This document shows, in pieces, positions 44,071 through 51,621 of a stretch of 64,000 bases of DNA. The notes under the pieces are model-generated. The model saw nothing but the letters and a program-made list of their open reading frames with translations. It was not told the origin of the DNA and ran no database searches. Source of the stretch: Nocardioides limicola (lineage in GTDB: Bacteria; Actinomycetota; Actinomycetes; Propionibacteriales; Nocardioidaceae); contig NZ_JAERJA010000009.1 in NCBI RefSeq assembly GCF_016827675.1, forward strand, positions 98,417-162,416, in the 5' to 3' direction. Positions within the stretch are counted from its first letter, which is position 1; every line of letters starts with the position of its first letter. Both the position numbers and the translations under genes were made by a program.

Positions 44071-44267
44071 CGGTGATCGAGTGCCGAGGGGCCGCTGCCC
44101 AGGTGTGGGGTGCTGTTCGGTGATCGAGTGCCGCCGAGGGGCCGCCGCCCAAGCACTGGGGTGCTGATTCGGTGATCGAGTGCCGCCGAGGGGCCGCCGC
44201 CGAAGTGTGGGGTGCTGATTCGGTGATCGAGTGCCGCCGAGGCACGAGGCGGTGTATCGAGATCACC
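44071..44267. repeat. Four tandem copies of a REP-like palindromic element
   Basis: Units starting CGGTGATCGAGTGCCG at 44071, 44118, 44170 and 44221, of 47, 52, 51 and 47 bases. The last (44222-44267) is a complete imperfect palindrome whose ends GGTGATC and GATCACC pair. The same family occurs at 63790-63859. Confidence 0.85.
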
Positions 44268-44270
44268 TCG

Positions 44271-44276
44271 TACGCT
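44271..44276 (+). promoter_or_regulatory. -10 box of the LLM oxidoreductase gene
   Basis: TACGCT seven bases before ATG 44284. Confidence 0.45.
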
Positions 44277-44283
44277 GGCCGCC

Positions 44284-45213
44284 ATGGACCTGAGGATCTT
44301 CACCGAGCCCCAGCAGGGCGCCACCTACGACGATCTGCTCGCGGTGGCCCGCACGGCCGAGGAGTTGGGCTTCGACGCCTTCTTCCGCTCCGACCACTAC
44401 GTGGGGATGGGCACTCCGGGGCTGCCCGGGCCCACCGACGCCTGGATCACCCTGGCCGGGCTGGCGCGGGACACCAGCCGGATCCGGCTCGGCACCCTGA
44501 TGACCTCGGCCACCTTCCGACTGCCAGGCCCGCTGGCCATCGCCGTCGCCGGCGTGGACCAGATGAGCGGCGGCCGCGTCGAACTCGGCCTGGGGGCCGG
44601 CTGGATGGTGGGGGAGCACACTGCCTACGGCATCCCCTTCCCGGACACCGGCGAGCGGTTCGACCGGCTCGAGGAGCAACTCGCGGTGATCACCGGCCTG
44701 TGGCGAACCCCGGCCGGGGAGGGGTTCAGTCACGACGGTCAGCACTATCGGTTGACCGATTCACCGGCGCTGCCCAAACCGACCCAGACCCCGCATCCGC
44801 CGATCCTGGTCGGCGGCAAGGGGAAGCGTCGTACGCCGTTGCTGGCGGCCCGGTACGCCGACGAGTTCAACATCCCGTTCGAGAGCATCGAGACCACCGT
44901 CGACCTGTTCGCGAGGGTGCGCGCAGCCTGCCGGACCGAAGGGCGCGACCCCGACTCGTTGATCTACTCCAACGCGCTGGTGGTCTGCTGTGGCGCCGAC
45001 GAGGCCGAGGTGAGGAGGCGCGCTGACGCGATCGGACGGGCGCCCGACGAGTTGCGGGCCAACGGTCTGGCCGGGACCCCCGCCGAGGTCGTCGACCGGA
45101 TCAGCGCCTACGCCGAAGCGGGCTGCCAACGCGTCTACCTGCAGGTCCTGGACCTGAGCGACCTGGCCCACCTGGAGCTCATTGCCGCCGAGGTCATGCC
45201 TCGCCTCGGGTGA
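44284..45213 (+). CDS. LLM-class F420-dependent oxidoreductase
   Basis: A 309-residue luciferase-like TIM barrel. AVARTAEELGFDAFFRSDHY, RIRLGTLMTSATFRLPG and the GRVELGLGAGWMVGEH block mark the F420-using branch (TIGR03560-like), with HPPILVGGKGKRRTPLLAAR near the C-terminus. It is thought to use the deazaflavin F420, an actinobacterial cofactor. The substrate is unknown. Own probable leaderless promoter just downstream of the REP cluster. Confidence 0.87.
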   Translation: MDLRIFTEPQQGATYDDLLAVARTAEELGFDAFFRSDHYVGMGTPGLPGPTDAWITLAGLARDTSRIRLGTLMTSATFRLPGPLAIAVAGVDQMSGGRVELGLGAGWMVGEHTAYGIPFPDTGERFDRLEEQLAVITGLWRTPAGEGFSHDGQHYRLTDSPALPKPTQTPHPPILVGGKGKRRTPLLAARYADEFNIPFESIETTVDLFARVRAACRTEGRDPDSLIYSNALVVCCGADEAEVRRRADAIGRAPDELRANGLAGTPAEVVDRISAYAEAGCQRVYLQVLDLSDLAHLELIAAEVMPRLG

Positions 45214-45251
45214 CCTCCGGCAGGTGCGCCCCGGGTGTGGGAACCGGGCCG

Positions 45252-45257
45252 TAGACT
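45252..45257 (+). promoter_or_regulatory. -10 box of dnaG
   Basis: TAGACT seven bases before GTG 45265. Confidence 0.5.
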
Positions 45258-45264
45258 CCCCGAC

Positions 45265-48093
45265 GTGGCCGGGCGGATCAAGGACGAGGACATCGCAGAG
45301 GTGCGCGAGCGGGTGCGCATCGACGAGATCGTCTCCTCCTACGTCACCCTCCGCAACGCCGGCGGCGGCTCAATGAAGGGCCTGTGCCCCTTCCACGACG
45401 AGAAGTCGCCGTCGTTCCACGTGACCCCGAGCCGTGGCTTCTTCCACTGCCTTGCCGGAGAGACCCGGGTGCTCACCGATCAGGGTGTGCGCGAGATCCG
45501 TGAACTGTCCGGGGGTGTCCACCGGGTGCTCGGGTCCGGTGCTCAATGGGTTGCCGCACCCTTCAAGTCCTACGGCATTCAGCGCCTTCACCGGATCACG
45601 CTGACCCGGAACCGGCAGGTCAAGGAGTTGTATGCGACCGACGGCCACCGCTGGTTCGTCAGAGCCGGAGCCAAGCGCACGAACCGACGCGAGGTGCTTA
45701 CCCAAGATCTGAAGGCAGGCGATGCGCTTGCCTACACGTTCCCCGGATCCCGCATCCGCCGGACCACGCCGTCACCTTTCGGTATCGCCCACGGCTTCAC
45801 CTACGGCGACGGCACTCGCTCGGGGACCGGATCCATGGCACTGCTGTGTCCTCCCAAGGACCTGGCCATGCTCAAGTGGTTCCCGAACAGCCACACCAGC
45901 GCGTCCGGGGAGAACCTGCTGGTGCACCATCTGCCGGCGTTCTTCAAGGACCTGCCACCGCGCACCGAGTCAGTGTCGTACCTCTACGGCTGGTTGTCCG
46001 GCTACTTCGCCGCCGACGGGTGTGTGGCCCAGGACGGGACGGTGATCTTCAACTCCGCCGACCGCAGCGACCTCGAGTTCGTGCGGGATCTCTGCACCCG
46101 GTTGGGCATCGGCACCTACGGCGTGACCACCCAGGTCCGTGCAGGATTCCCCGGGCGAGAGCCGAGCGAAGTTCACCGAATCCACCTCATCAACGAGGAC
46201 CTCCAAGAGAACTTCTTCCTCCTCGACGAACACCGCGAGCGCTTCCTGGCGGCCGACAAGAGCTTCGCCCGTCGAGGGTGGATCGTGCGGTCGGTGGAGC
46301 CAACAGACCGGGTCGAGGAGGTCTTCTGCGCCGAAGTGCCTGACGGTCACGCGTTCACCCTTGAGGACAACATCCTCACCGGCAACTGTTTCGGTTGTTC
46401 CGAAGGCGGCGATGCGATCAGCTTCCTGATGAAGATCGACGGCATCACCTTCACCGACGCCGTTGAGCGACTCGCCGACAAGTACGGCGTGGTGCTGCGG
46501 CGCGAGGACGGCGGAGTCCCGGAGCGTCCCAAGGGTCCGGCCCGGCAGCGGTTGATCGAGGCCAACAAGGTGGCTGCGGAGTTCTACGTCGGGCAGTTGG
46601 CCACCCCCGAGGCGCTGACCGCCCGGCAGTTCCTCGCCAGCCGGGGCTTCGATCGGGACTCGGCCGACACGTTCGGGGTGGGCTTCGCCCCCCGGGACGG
46701 CGACGCGCTGCTGAAGCACCTGAGGCAGTCCAGGTTCACCGAGGAAGAAGTGGTGGCCGCGGGACTGGTGGCCATCGGCCGCTCGGCGTACGACCGGTTC
46801 CGTGGCCGGCTGCTGTGGCCGATCCGGGACTCCTCGGGCGACGTGATCGGCTTCGGAGCCCGGCGGATCTTCGACGACGACCGGATCGAGGCCAAGTACC
46901 TCAACACCCCCGAGACGCCGATCTACAAGAAGAGCCAGGTCCTCTACGGCATCGATCTGGCCCGCCGCGAGATCGCACGGTCGTCGCAGGCGGTGGTGGT
47001 CGAGGGGTATACCGACGTGATGGCCTGCCACCTGGCCGGAGTCGGCACCGCCGTGGCCACCTGTGGCACCGCCTTCGGCGACGAGCACGCCCGGGTGCTG
47101 CGCCGGTTCCTGCACGACCACGAGGAGTTCCGCGGTGAAGTGATCTTCACCTTCGACGGGGACGCCGCCGGCCAGCAGGCAGCGATGCGCGCTTTCAAGG
47201 GCGACGCCAACTTCGTCTCCCAGACCTATGTGGCGGTCGAGCCGAACGGACTGGACCCGTGCGACCTGAGGCTGAAGTCCGGTGACGAGTCGGTCCGCGA
47301 GTTGATCGCCCGTCGAGTGCCGCTCTATCGGTTCGTGCTCGCGAACATCCTGGAGCGCTATGACCTGGACCGCGCCGACGGCCGGGTGGACGCGCTGCGT
47401 GAGGCGGCCGCGCTCGTCTCCAGCGTCAGGGACCGGTCCAAGGTGGACGCCTTCGCCCGCGAGATCGCCGGGCTGGTCGGCATCGACGTCGAGGAGGCCC
47501 GGTCCGAGGTACGCCGCCAGGCCGCCCGCGGCAAGTCCACGCCGGTGCGCGGCCAACGCGACCCGGCTCCGGCCGGATCGACCGAGCAGCCCGCCCCCAG
47601 GCCGCCGCTGCCGGATCTGCGGGACCCGCGGTTCGCGCTGGAGCGGGAGACGCTGAAGCTGGTGATCCAGCACCCGGCCGCGGTCGGAGCCGGGATCTCC
47701 GAGGTCGGCGACAACGACTTCACCCACCCCACCTATCGCGGAGTCTGGCAGGCGGTGGCCGCCACCGGCGGCCCGGCCGCCGGGGTCACCGACTCCGGCT
47801 GGGTGGCGAAGATGCGCGACCAGGCCGCCGACCCCGACGTGATCGCGCTGCTCTCGGCCCTGGCCGTGGAACCGCTGCCCACCAGCGGTGCCCCCGATGC
47901 CCGCTACGTCGCCCAGCACGTCTTCCGGCTCTTGGAACTCACTGCGCAACGCCGGATCGCCGACATCAAGTCCAAGTTGCAGCGGACCAACCCGGTCGAC
48001 CAGTCGGCCGAGTACAACAAGATGTTCGGCGAGCTGGTCGCCCTGGAGCAGCACCGCAGGTCGCTGCGGGAGAAGGCCGTCGGCGAACGCTGA
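45265..48093 (+). CDS. dnaG: DNA primase DnaG precursor containing an intein
   Basis: A 942-codon ORF: primase residues 1-61, an intein (62-374) and the rest of primase (375-942), giving 629 residues after splicing. The zinc domain is C41-P-F-H44 before the intein and C-F-G-C right after it, so splicing rebuilds GFFHCFGC. The TOPRIM core has VVVEGYTDVMACH and FDGDAAG. The C-terminal DnaB-interacting region is intact. DnaG makes RNA primers at replication forks. GTG 45265 (MAGRIKDEDI) is set by the -10 box. Without splicing the zinc site would be split by 313 residues. Confidence 0.93.
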   Translation: MAGRIKDEDIAEVRERVRIDEIVSSYVTLRNAGGGSMKGLCPFHDEKSPSFHVTPSRGFFHCLAGETRVLTDQGVREIRELSGGVHRVLGSGAQWVAAPFKSYGIQRLHRITLTRNRQVKELYATDGHRWFVRAGAKRTNRREVLTQDLKAGDALAYTFPGSRIRRTTPSPFGIAHGFTYGDGTRSGTGSMALLCPPKDLAMLKWFPNSHTSASGENLLVHHLPAFFKDLPPRTESVSYLYGWLSGYFAADGCVAQDGTVIFNSADRSDLEFVRDLCTRLGIGTYGVTTQVRAGFPGREPSEVHRIHLINEDLQENFFLLDEHRERFLAADKSFARRGWIVRSVEPTDRVEEVFCAEVPDGHAFTLEDNILTGNCFGCSEGGDAISFLMKIDGITFTDAVERLADKYGVVLRREDGGVPERPKGPARQRLIEANKVAAEFYVGQLATPEALTARQFLASRGFDRDSADTFGVGFAPRDGDALLKHLRQSRFTEEEVVAAGLVAIGRSAYDRFRGRLLWPIRDSSGDVIGFGARRIFDDDRIEAKYLNTPETPIYKKSQVLYGIDLARREIARSSQAVVVEGYTDVMACHLAGVGTAVATCGTAFGDEHARVLRRFLHDHEEFRGEVIFTFDGDAAGQQAAMRAFKGDANFVSQTYVAVEPNGLDPCDLRLKSGDESVRELIARRVPLYRFVLANILERYDLDRADGRVDALREAAALVSSVRDRSKVDAFAREIAGLVGIDVEEARSEVRRQAARGKSTPVRGQRDPAPAGSTEQPAPRPPLPDLRDPRFALERETLKLVIQHPAAVGAGISEVGDNDFTHPTYRGVWQAVAATGGPAAGVTDSGWVAKMRDQAADPDVIALLSALAVEPLPTSGAPDARYVAQHVFRLLELTAQRRIADIKSKLQRTNPVDQSAEYNKMFGELVALEQHRRSLREKAVGER
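45448..46386 (+). other. DnaG intein with LAGLIDADG homing endonuclease
   Basis: A 313-residue in-frame intein. It begins C-LAGETRVLT, has block B TDGH, ends DGHAFTLEDNILTGN and is followed by +1 Cys. The penultimate residue is Gly rather than the usual His. Two dodecapeptide motifs are visible, IAHGFTYGDG and LYGWLSGYFAADG, so a homing endonuclease is present and looks intact. The insertion is immediately before the third zinc ligand of the primase. Codon use is slightly less GC-rich than the host gene. Confidence 0.93.
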
Positions 48094-48161
48094 CCACGGC
48101 GCCGACCCCGGATTTCACCTCGCACGCGCGGAGTTGCTAATCTGTGCGGGCTGCCAAGCGG

Positions 48162-48234
48162 TCCCCTGTAGCTCAACTGGCAGAGCATTCGGCTGTTAAC
48201 CGGAGGGTTGTTGGTTCGAGTCCAACCGGGGGAG
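48162..48234 (+). tRNA. tRNA-Asn (GTT)
   Basis: A 73-base cloverleaf. The acceptor TCCCCTG pairs with CGGGGGA (one G-U), the anticodon loop is CTGTTAA (anticodon GTT) and the T arm is GTTGG-TTCGAGT-CCAAC. The CCA end is not encoded. It follows dnaG, a common actinobacterial position. Confidence 0.95.
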
Positions 48235-48239
48235 CATCG

Positions 48240-48280
48240 GAACCCCGTCTGATCTGCGGAAACGCGATCCGGCGGGGTTC
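48240..48280 (+). terminator. Hairpin after tRNA-Asn
   Basis: GAACCCCG (48240-48247) pairs with CGGGGTTC (48273-48280); position directly after the tRNA suggests a terminator. Confidence 0.6.
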
Positions 48281-48317
48281 AGGCATTTCGCCGTACGACG
48301 TTCTGGAGCCGGTCACG

Positions 48318-48323
48318 TACCCT
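48318..48323 (+). promoter_or_regulatory. -10 box of the flavin reductase-like gene
   Basis: TACCCT eight bases before GTG 48332. Confidence 0.45.
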
Positions 48324-48331
48324 CAGGACGC

Positions 48332-48838
48332 GTGACCATCCACACCGACCACCCCTTCCTCGGGGACGACCGCGACCCGGTGCGGCAACTGCGCGGCAGG
48401 CTCGGCGGCACTGTCAGCCTGTGGACCAGCGGCGACGAGGACGGCCGGGCCGGCCTGACCGTCTCATCCGTGCTCGTCGCCCCCGGTGAGCCCGGCCAGC
48501 TGCTCGGGCTGCTCGACCCGGACTCGGACCTCCTCGAGGCGCTCACCTCGACCGGCCGGGCCGTCGTACAACTGCTGCGGTGGGAGCACCGGATGCTCGC
48601 CGACCAGTTCGCCGGAGTGGCCCCGGCCCCCGGCGGCCCGTTCCGGCAGACCGACTGGACGCCCACGTCGTGGGGGCCACGTCTCGCCGACGCCGGGACC
48701 TGGGCCGGGGTGCTGCTCGAGGACGACCGTGAGGTCGGGTGGTCGAGGCTGGTCACCTGTCGCGTCGAGCACGTGGAGATCGCCGAGGACATCGATCCGC
48801 TGGTGCACCAGCGCGGCCGCTACCAGCGACCCGGATGA
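48332..48838 (+). CDS. Flavin reductase-like split-barrel protein
   Basis: A 168-residue protein with the FMN-binding split-barrel pattern: RQLRGRLGGTVSLWTSG, GLTVSSVLVAPGEPGQLLG (the flavin-reductase block with TVSS) and VTCRVEHVEIAEDIDPLVH. Members reduce FMN for partner monooxygenases or bind flavin. No partner gene adjoins. Slightly shorter than classical HpaC-like enzymes. Confidence 0.78.
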   Translation: MTIHTDHPFLGDDRDPVRQLRGRLGGTVSLWTSGDEDGRAGLTVSSVLVAPGEPGQLLGLLDPDSDLLEALTSTGRAVVQLLRWEHRMLADQFAGVAPAPGGPFRQTDWTPTSWGPRLADAGTWAGVLLEDDREVGWSRLVTCRVEHVEIAEDIDPLVHQRGRYQRPG

Positions 48839-48932
48839 GGGCTGTGCGCCGCCCAGGGGGTGAGCCCGCCACCGGGACACGTTCCCCAGCAGGCGAGAAT
48901 GACCGCGCCGGACCGAGCCGATGAGGAGCACC

Positions 48933-49982
48933 ATGAGCAAGACACTGGTTTCGAAGCCCTGGGCGGGCAACTTCTTCGAGGACTTCCGCCTCGGGCAGGT
49001 GATCGAGCACGCCACCCCGCGCACCGTCACCGAAGGCGACCGGGCGCTCTACGGGGCGCTCTACCCGACCCGGTTCGCGCTCCCGTCCTCGGCAGCGTTC
49101 GCCGCCTCGGTCGGACTGGCAGCGCACCCGGTGGAGGAACTGATCGGCTTCCACATCGCCTTCGGCAAGACCGTGCCGGACATCTCGCTGAACGCGGTGG
49201 CCAACCTCGGCTACGCCGAGTGCCGGTTCCACACCCCGGTGCTGCCCGGCGACACGCTGAGCACCACCTCGGAGGTGATCGGGCTCAAGGAGAACTCCAA
49301 CGGCAAGACCGGGGTCGTCTACGTCCGCTCCACCGCCACCAACCAGCGGGGCGAGGTCGCCATCGACTGGGCGCGGTGGGTGATGGTGCGCAAGAACGAC
49401 GTGGACGCCGCCGCTCCCGAGACCGTGCTGCCCGACCTGGCGCCGGCGGTGGCCGCCGCGGACCTGATCGTGCCCGCGGGCCTTGACTTCACGGCGTACG
49501 ACTTCGCGGCCGCCGGTGAGACGCACCGCTTCGACGACTACTCGGTCGGCGAGAAGGTCGACCACGTCGACGGAGTCACCCTGTCCGAGTCCGAGCACAT
49601 GATGGCCACCCGGCTGTGGCAGAACACCGCCAAGGTGCACTTCAACGTCGAGGCCCGGCCCGATGGCACCCGGCTCATCTACGGCGGGCATGTGATCTCG
49701 ATGGCCCGGGCGCTCTCCTTCAACGGACTGGCCAACGCCCAACTGATCGCGGCGATCAACGCGGGTGCGCACACCTCTCCGGCCTTCGCCGGGGACACGG
49801 TCTATGCCTGGTCCGAGGTGCTTGACAAGGCTGAGACGAGTGCTCCGGGTGTGGGCGCGCTCCGGTTGCGGTTGGTCGCCACCAAGGGCCGCGACGAAAC
49901 GATGACGTTGCGCAACGACGAGGGCAAGTACGCCGACGGCGTCCTGCTCGATCTCGACTACTGGGCGTTCGTGCCGCGCTGA
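48933..49982 (+). CDS. MaoC-type double hot-dog hydratase (mesaconyl-CoA hydratase-like)
   Basis: A 349-residue protein with two hot-dog domains (about 10-165 and 190-345), the size of mesaconyl-CoA hydratase/beta-methylmalyl-CoA dehydratase. FEDFRLGQVIEHATPRTVTE opens the first, with ALYPTRFALPSS downstream. The second has MMATRLWQNTAKVHFN and a YGGHVISMARAL block. It should add or remove water on an enoyl-CoA. Partner CoA genes are not nearby, so the pathway is unproven. ATG 48933 has GAGGAG upstream. Confidence 0.8.
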   Translation: MSKTLVSKPWAGNFFEDFRLGQVIEHATPRTVTEGDRALYGALYPTRFALPSSAAFAASVGLAAHPVEELIGFHIAFGKTVPDISLNAVANLGYAECRFHTPVLPGDTLSTTSEVIGLKENSNGKTGVVYVRSTATNQRGEVAIDWARWVMVRKNDVDAAAPETVLPDLAPAVAAADLIVPAGLDFTAYDFAAAGETHRFDDYSVGEKVDHVDGVTLSESEHMMATRLWQNTAKVHFNVEARPDGTRLIYGGHVISMARALSFNGLANAQLIAAINAGAHTSPAFAGDTVYAWSEVLDKAETSAPGVGALRLRLVATKGRDETMTLRNDEGKYADGVLLDLDYWAFVPR

Positions 49983-50054
49983 CGTCGCCGGGGAACCGAC
50001 CGCGGTCGCTACCGTAGGGCCAGACCAGACGACGCGAGGCGGACGGAGGCCCAG

Positions 50055-50720
50055 ATGGGGGAGGCGGACGAGAAGTCGATCCGGGTGATGGTCGTCGACG
50101 ACCATCCGATGTGGCGCGACGCCGTGGAGCGAGACCTCGCCGAGGCCGGGCTGACCGTGGTCGCGGTGGCGGCGAACGGTCGCGAGGCGCTGGCACGGTT
50201 CCCCGCGGCGCGCCCGGACGTGCTGGTGCTCGATCTGCAGATCCCTGAACCCAACGGGGTCGAGGTGACCGCTGAGGTGGTCCGTCAGGATGCCGCGGTC
50301 CGGGTGCTCATCCTGTCAGCCTCCGGGGAGCACGACGACGTCCTGGCCGCGGTCAAGGCCGGCGCCACCGGCTACCTGGTGAAGTCCGCCTCGCGGACGG
50401 AACTGCTGGACGCGGTACGCCGGGTGGCCGCCGGGGACACCGTGTTCACGCCGGGGCTGGCCGGGCTGGTGCTGGGGGAGTACCGCCGACTCGCCGAGCC
50501 CGGGCACGACGACGACTCCCCGACGTTGACCGACCGGGAGACCGAGGTGCTGCGTCTGGTCGCCAAGGGCCTCAGCTACAAGCAGATCGCGGAACGGCTG
50601 GTGGTCTCGCACCGCACCGTGCAGAACCACGTCCAGAACACGCTGCGCAAACTGCAACTGCACAACCGGGTGGAGCTCACCCGCTATGCGATCGAGCAGG
50701 GACTGGACGAAGAACTGTGA
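50055..50720 (+). CDS. NarL/FixJ-type response regulator (orphan)
   Basis: A 221-residue two-component regulator. The receiver domain has the DDHP acidic pair, phosphorylation Asp in VLVLDLQIPEPNG, Thr/Ser in LILSASG and Lys in YLVKSAS. The C-terminal LuxR helix-turn-helix has LTDRETEVLRLVAKGLSYKQ and VSHRTVQNHVQNTLRKLQ. No sensor kinase is beside it. It overlaps the next gene by four bases. The start has GGAGG nearby. Confidence 0.9.
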   Translation: MGEADEKSIRVMVVDDHPMWRDAVERDLAEAGLTVVAVAANGREALARFPAARPDVLVLDLQIPEPNGVEVTAEVVRQDAAVRVLILSASGEHDDVLAAVKAGATGYLVKSASRTELLDAVRRVAAGDTVFTPGLAGLVLGEYRRLAEPGHDDDSPTLTDRETEVLRLVAKGLSYKQIAERLVVSHRTVQNHVQNTLRKLQLHNRVELTRYAIEQGLDEEL

Positions 50721-51556
50721 CGCTGCTGCAGGTCGCCGACGGGCTGTACGGGCTGCCGCCGGCCCAGTTCACCGCCGCCCGGGACGCGGCCGTTGTCGCC
50801 AACCGTGCCGAGTCCCCTGAGCTCACCGCCGCGATCCGCGCGCTACGCAAGCCCACCACGGCGGCCTGGGTGGTCAACCTGCTGGTACGCCGCGACGGCG
50901 GCCAGGTGGGCGACGTACTGGCCGTGGGGGCAGCCATGCGCGAGGCCCAGGCAAGCCTGGACGGCGCCGAACTCCGTGCCCTGACCAGCCAACGACGTCA
51001 GCTCACCGCAGCCCTCACCACCCGGGCTCGTCGACTGGCCAGCGAGGTCGGCGTCGCAGTCTCGACCGCGGTAGCCGAGCAGGTCGAAGCCACACTGACC
51101 GCAGCCGTCCTCGACGCCAGCGCCGCCGAAGCCGTCCAGTCCGGGCTGCTGGTGACTGCCCTCCGGGCCACCGGAGTGGACACGGTGGACGTGCAGGCGG
51201 CTGTGGCCACCCCGGAGGCGCTCGGACATCACGCCACCCCCGACACGGCCCTGCGTTCGGTCGGGGACCCCGACGCCACCGCGCGGGCGGCTGCGAAGGC
51301 AGCCCTGGTCGCTGCCCGCCGTACGGTCGCTCAGGCCAGGCGCGAGACCGAGCGGACCGCCCGTCAGTTGGCGGACCGTCAGGCCGAGGCCGACAGGCTC
51401 ACTGCCCAGATCGAGGAGCTGCGCAGCCAGTTGGCGGCCACGACGCAACGGCGCGACGTGCTCGACGCAGCCCTGACCGATGCCGAGAGCGCCCACGCTG
51501 ACGCCGTCCGTGCGCTGGCCGAGGCTGAAGCGGTCCAACGAGCTGCCGAGATCTGA
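50717..51556 (+). CDS. Actinobacterial coiled-coil protein, unknown function
   Basis: A 279-residue Ala-, Arg- and Gln-rich protein. Residues 1-75 are conserved-looking (LYGLPPAQFTAARDAAV, LRKPTTAAWVVNLLVRR) and the C-terminal third (about 185-275) is a long predicted coiled coil (ERTARQLADRQAEADRLTAQ). No signal peptide or membrane segment. It starts in the stop of the response-regulator gene and is likely cotranscribed. I do not know a function. Confidence 0.7.
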   Translation: MTLLQVADGLYGLPPAQFTAARDAAVVANRAESPELTAAIRALRKPTTAAWVVNLLVRRDGGQVGDVLAVGAAMREAQASLDGAELRALTSQRRQLTAALTTRARRLASEVGVAVSTAVAEQVEATLTAAVLDASAAEAVQSGLLVTALRATGVDTVDVQAAVATPEALGHHATPDTALRSVGDPDATARAAAKAALVAARRTVAQARRETERTARQLADRQAEADRLTAQIEELRSQLAATTQRRDVLDAALTDAESAHADAVRALAEAEAVQRAAEI

Positions 51557-51621
51557 CACCTCGGCTGCCGGAATGTGACACCTCGGCGGCCGAGATGGGC
51601 TACTTCGGCGGCCGAGATGGG
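51554..51621. repeat. 22-bp tandem repeats between convergent genes
   Basis: Three 22-bp units at 51554, 51576 and 51598 followed by a partial unit running into glpK. The last two have the self-complementary core CTCGGCGGCCGAG or TTCGGCGGCCGAG. The first unit begins with the stop codon of the coiled-coil gene. Confidence 0.8.

Noticed and set aside
44071..44267. CRISPR-like array
   Set aside because: Only four repeats, whose intervening sequence is itself repeated; no unique spacers and no cas genes.
45265..48093. Frameshift or insertion damage in dnaG
   Set aside because: The frame is continuous and the extra 313 residues have intein splice-end and endonuclease motifs, with an exact primase join.
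48162..48234. tRNA-Asn as attachment site of an integrated element
   Set aside because: No integrase lies beside it and no 3'-end duplicate was seen; the recombinase block is about 8 kb away on the other side of dnaG.
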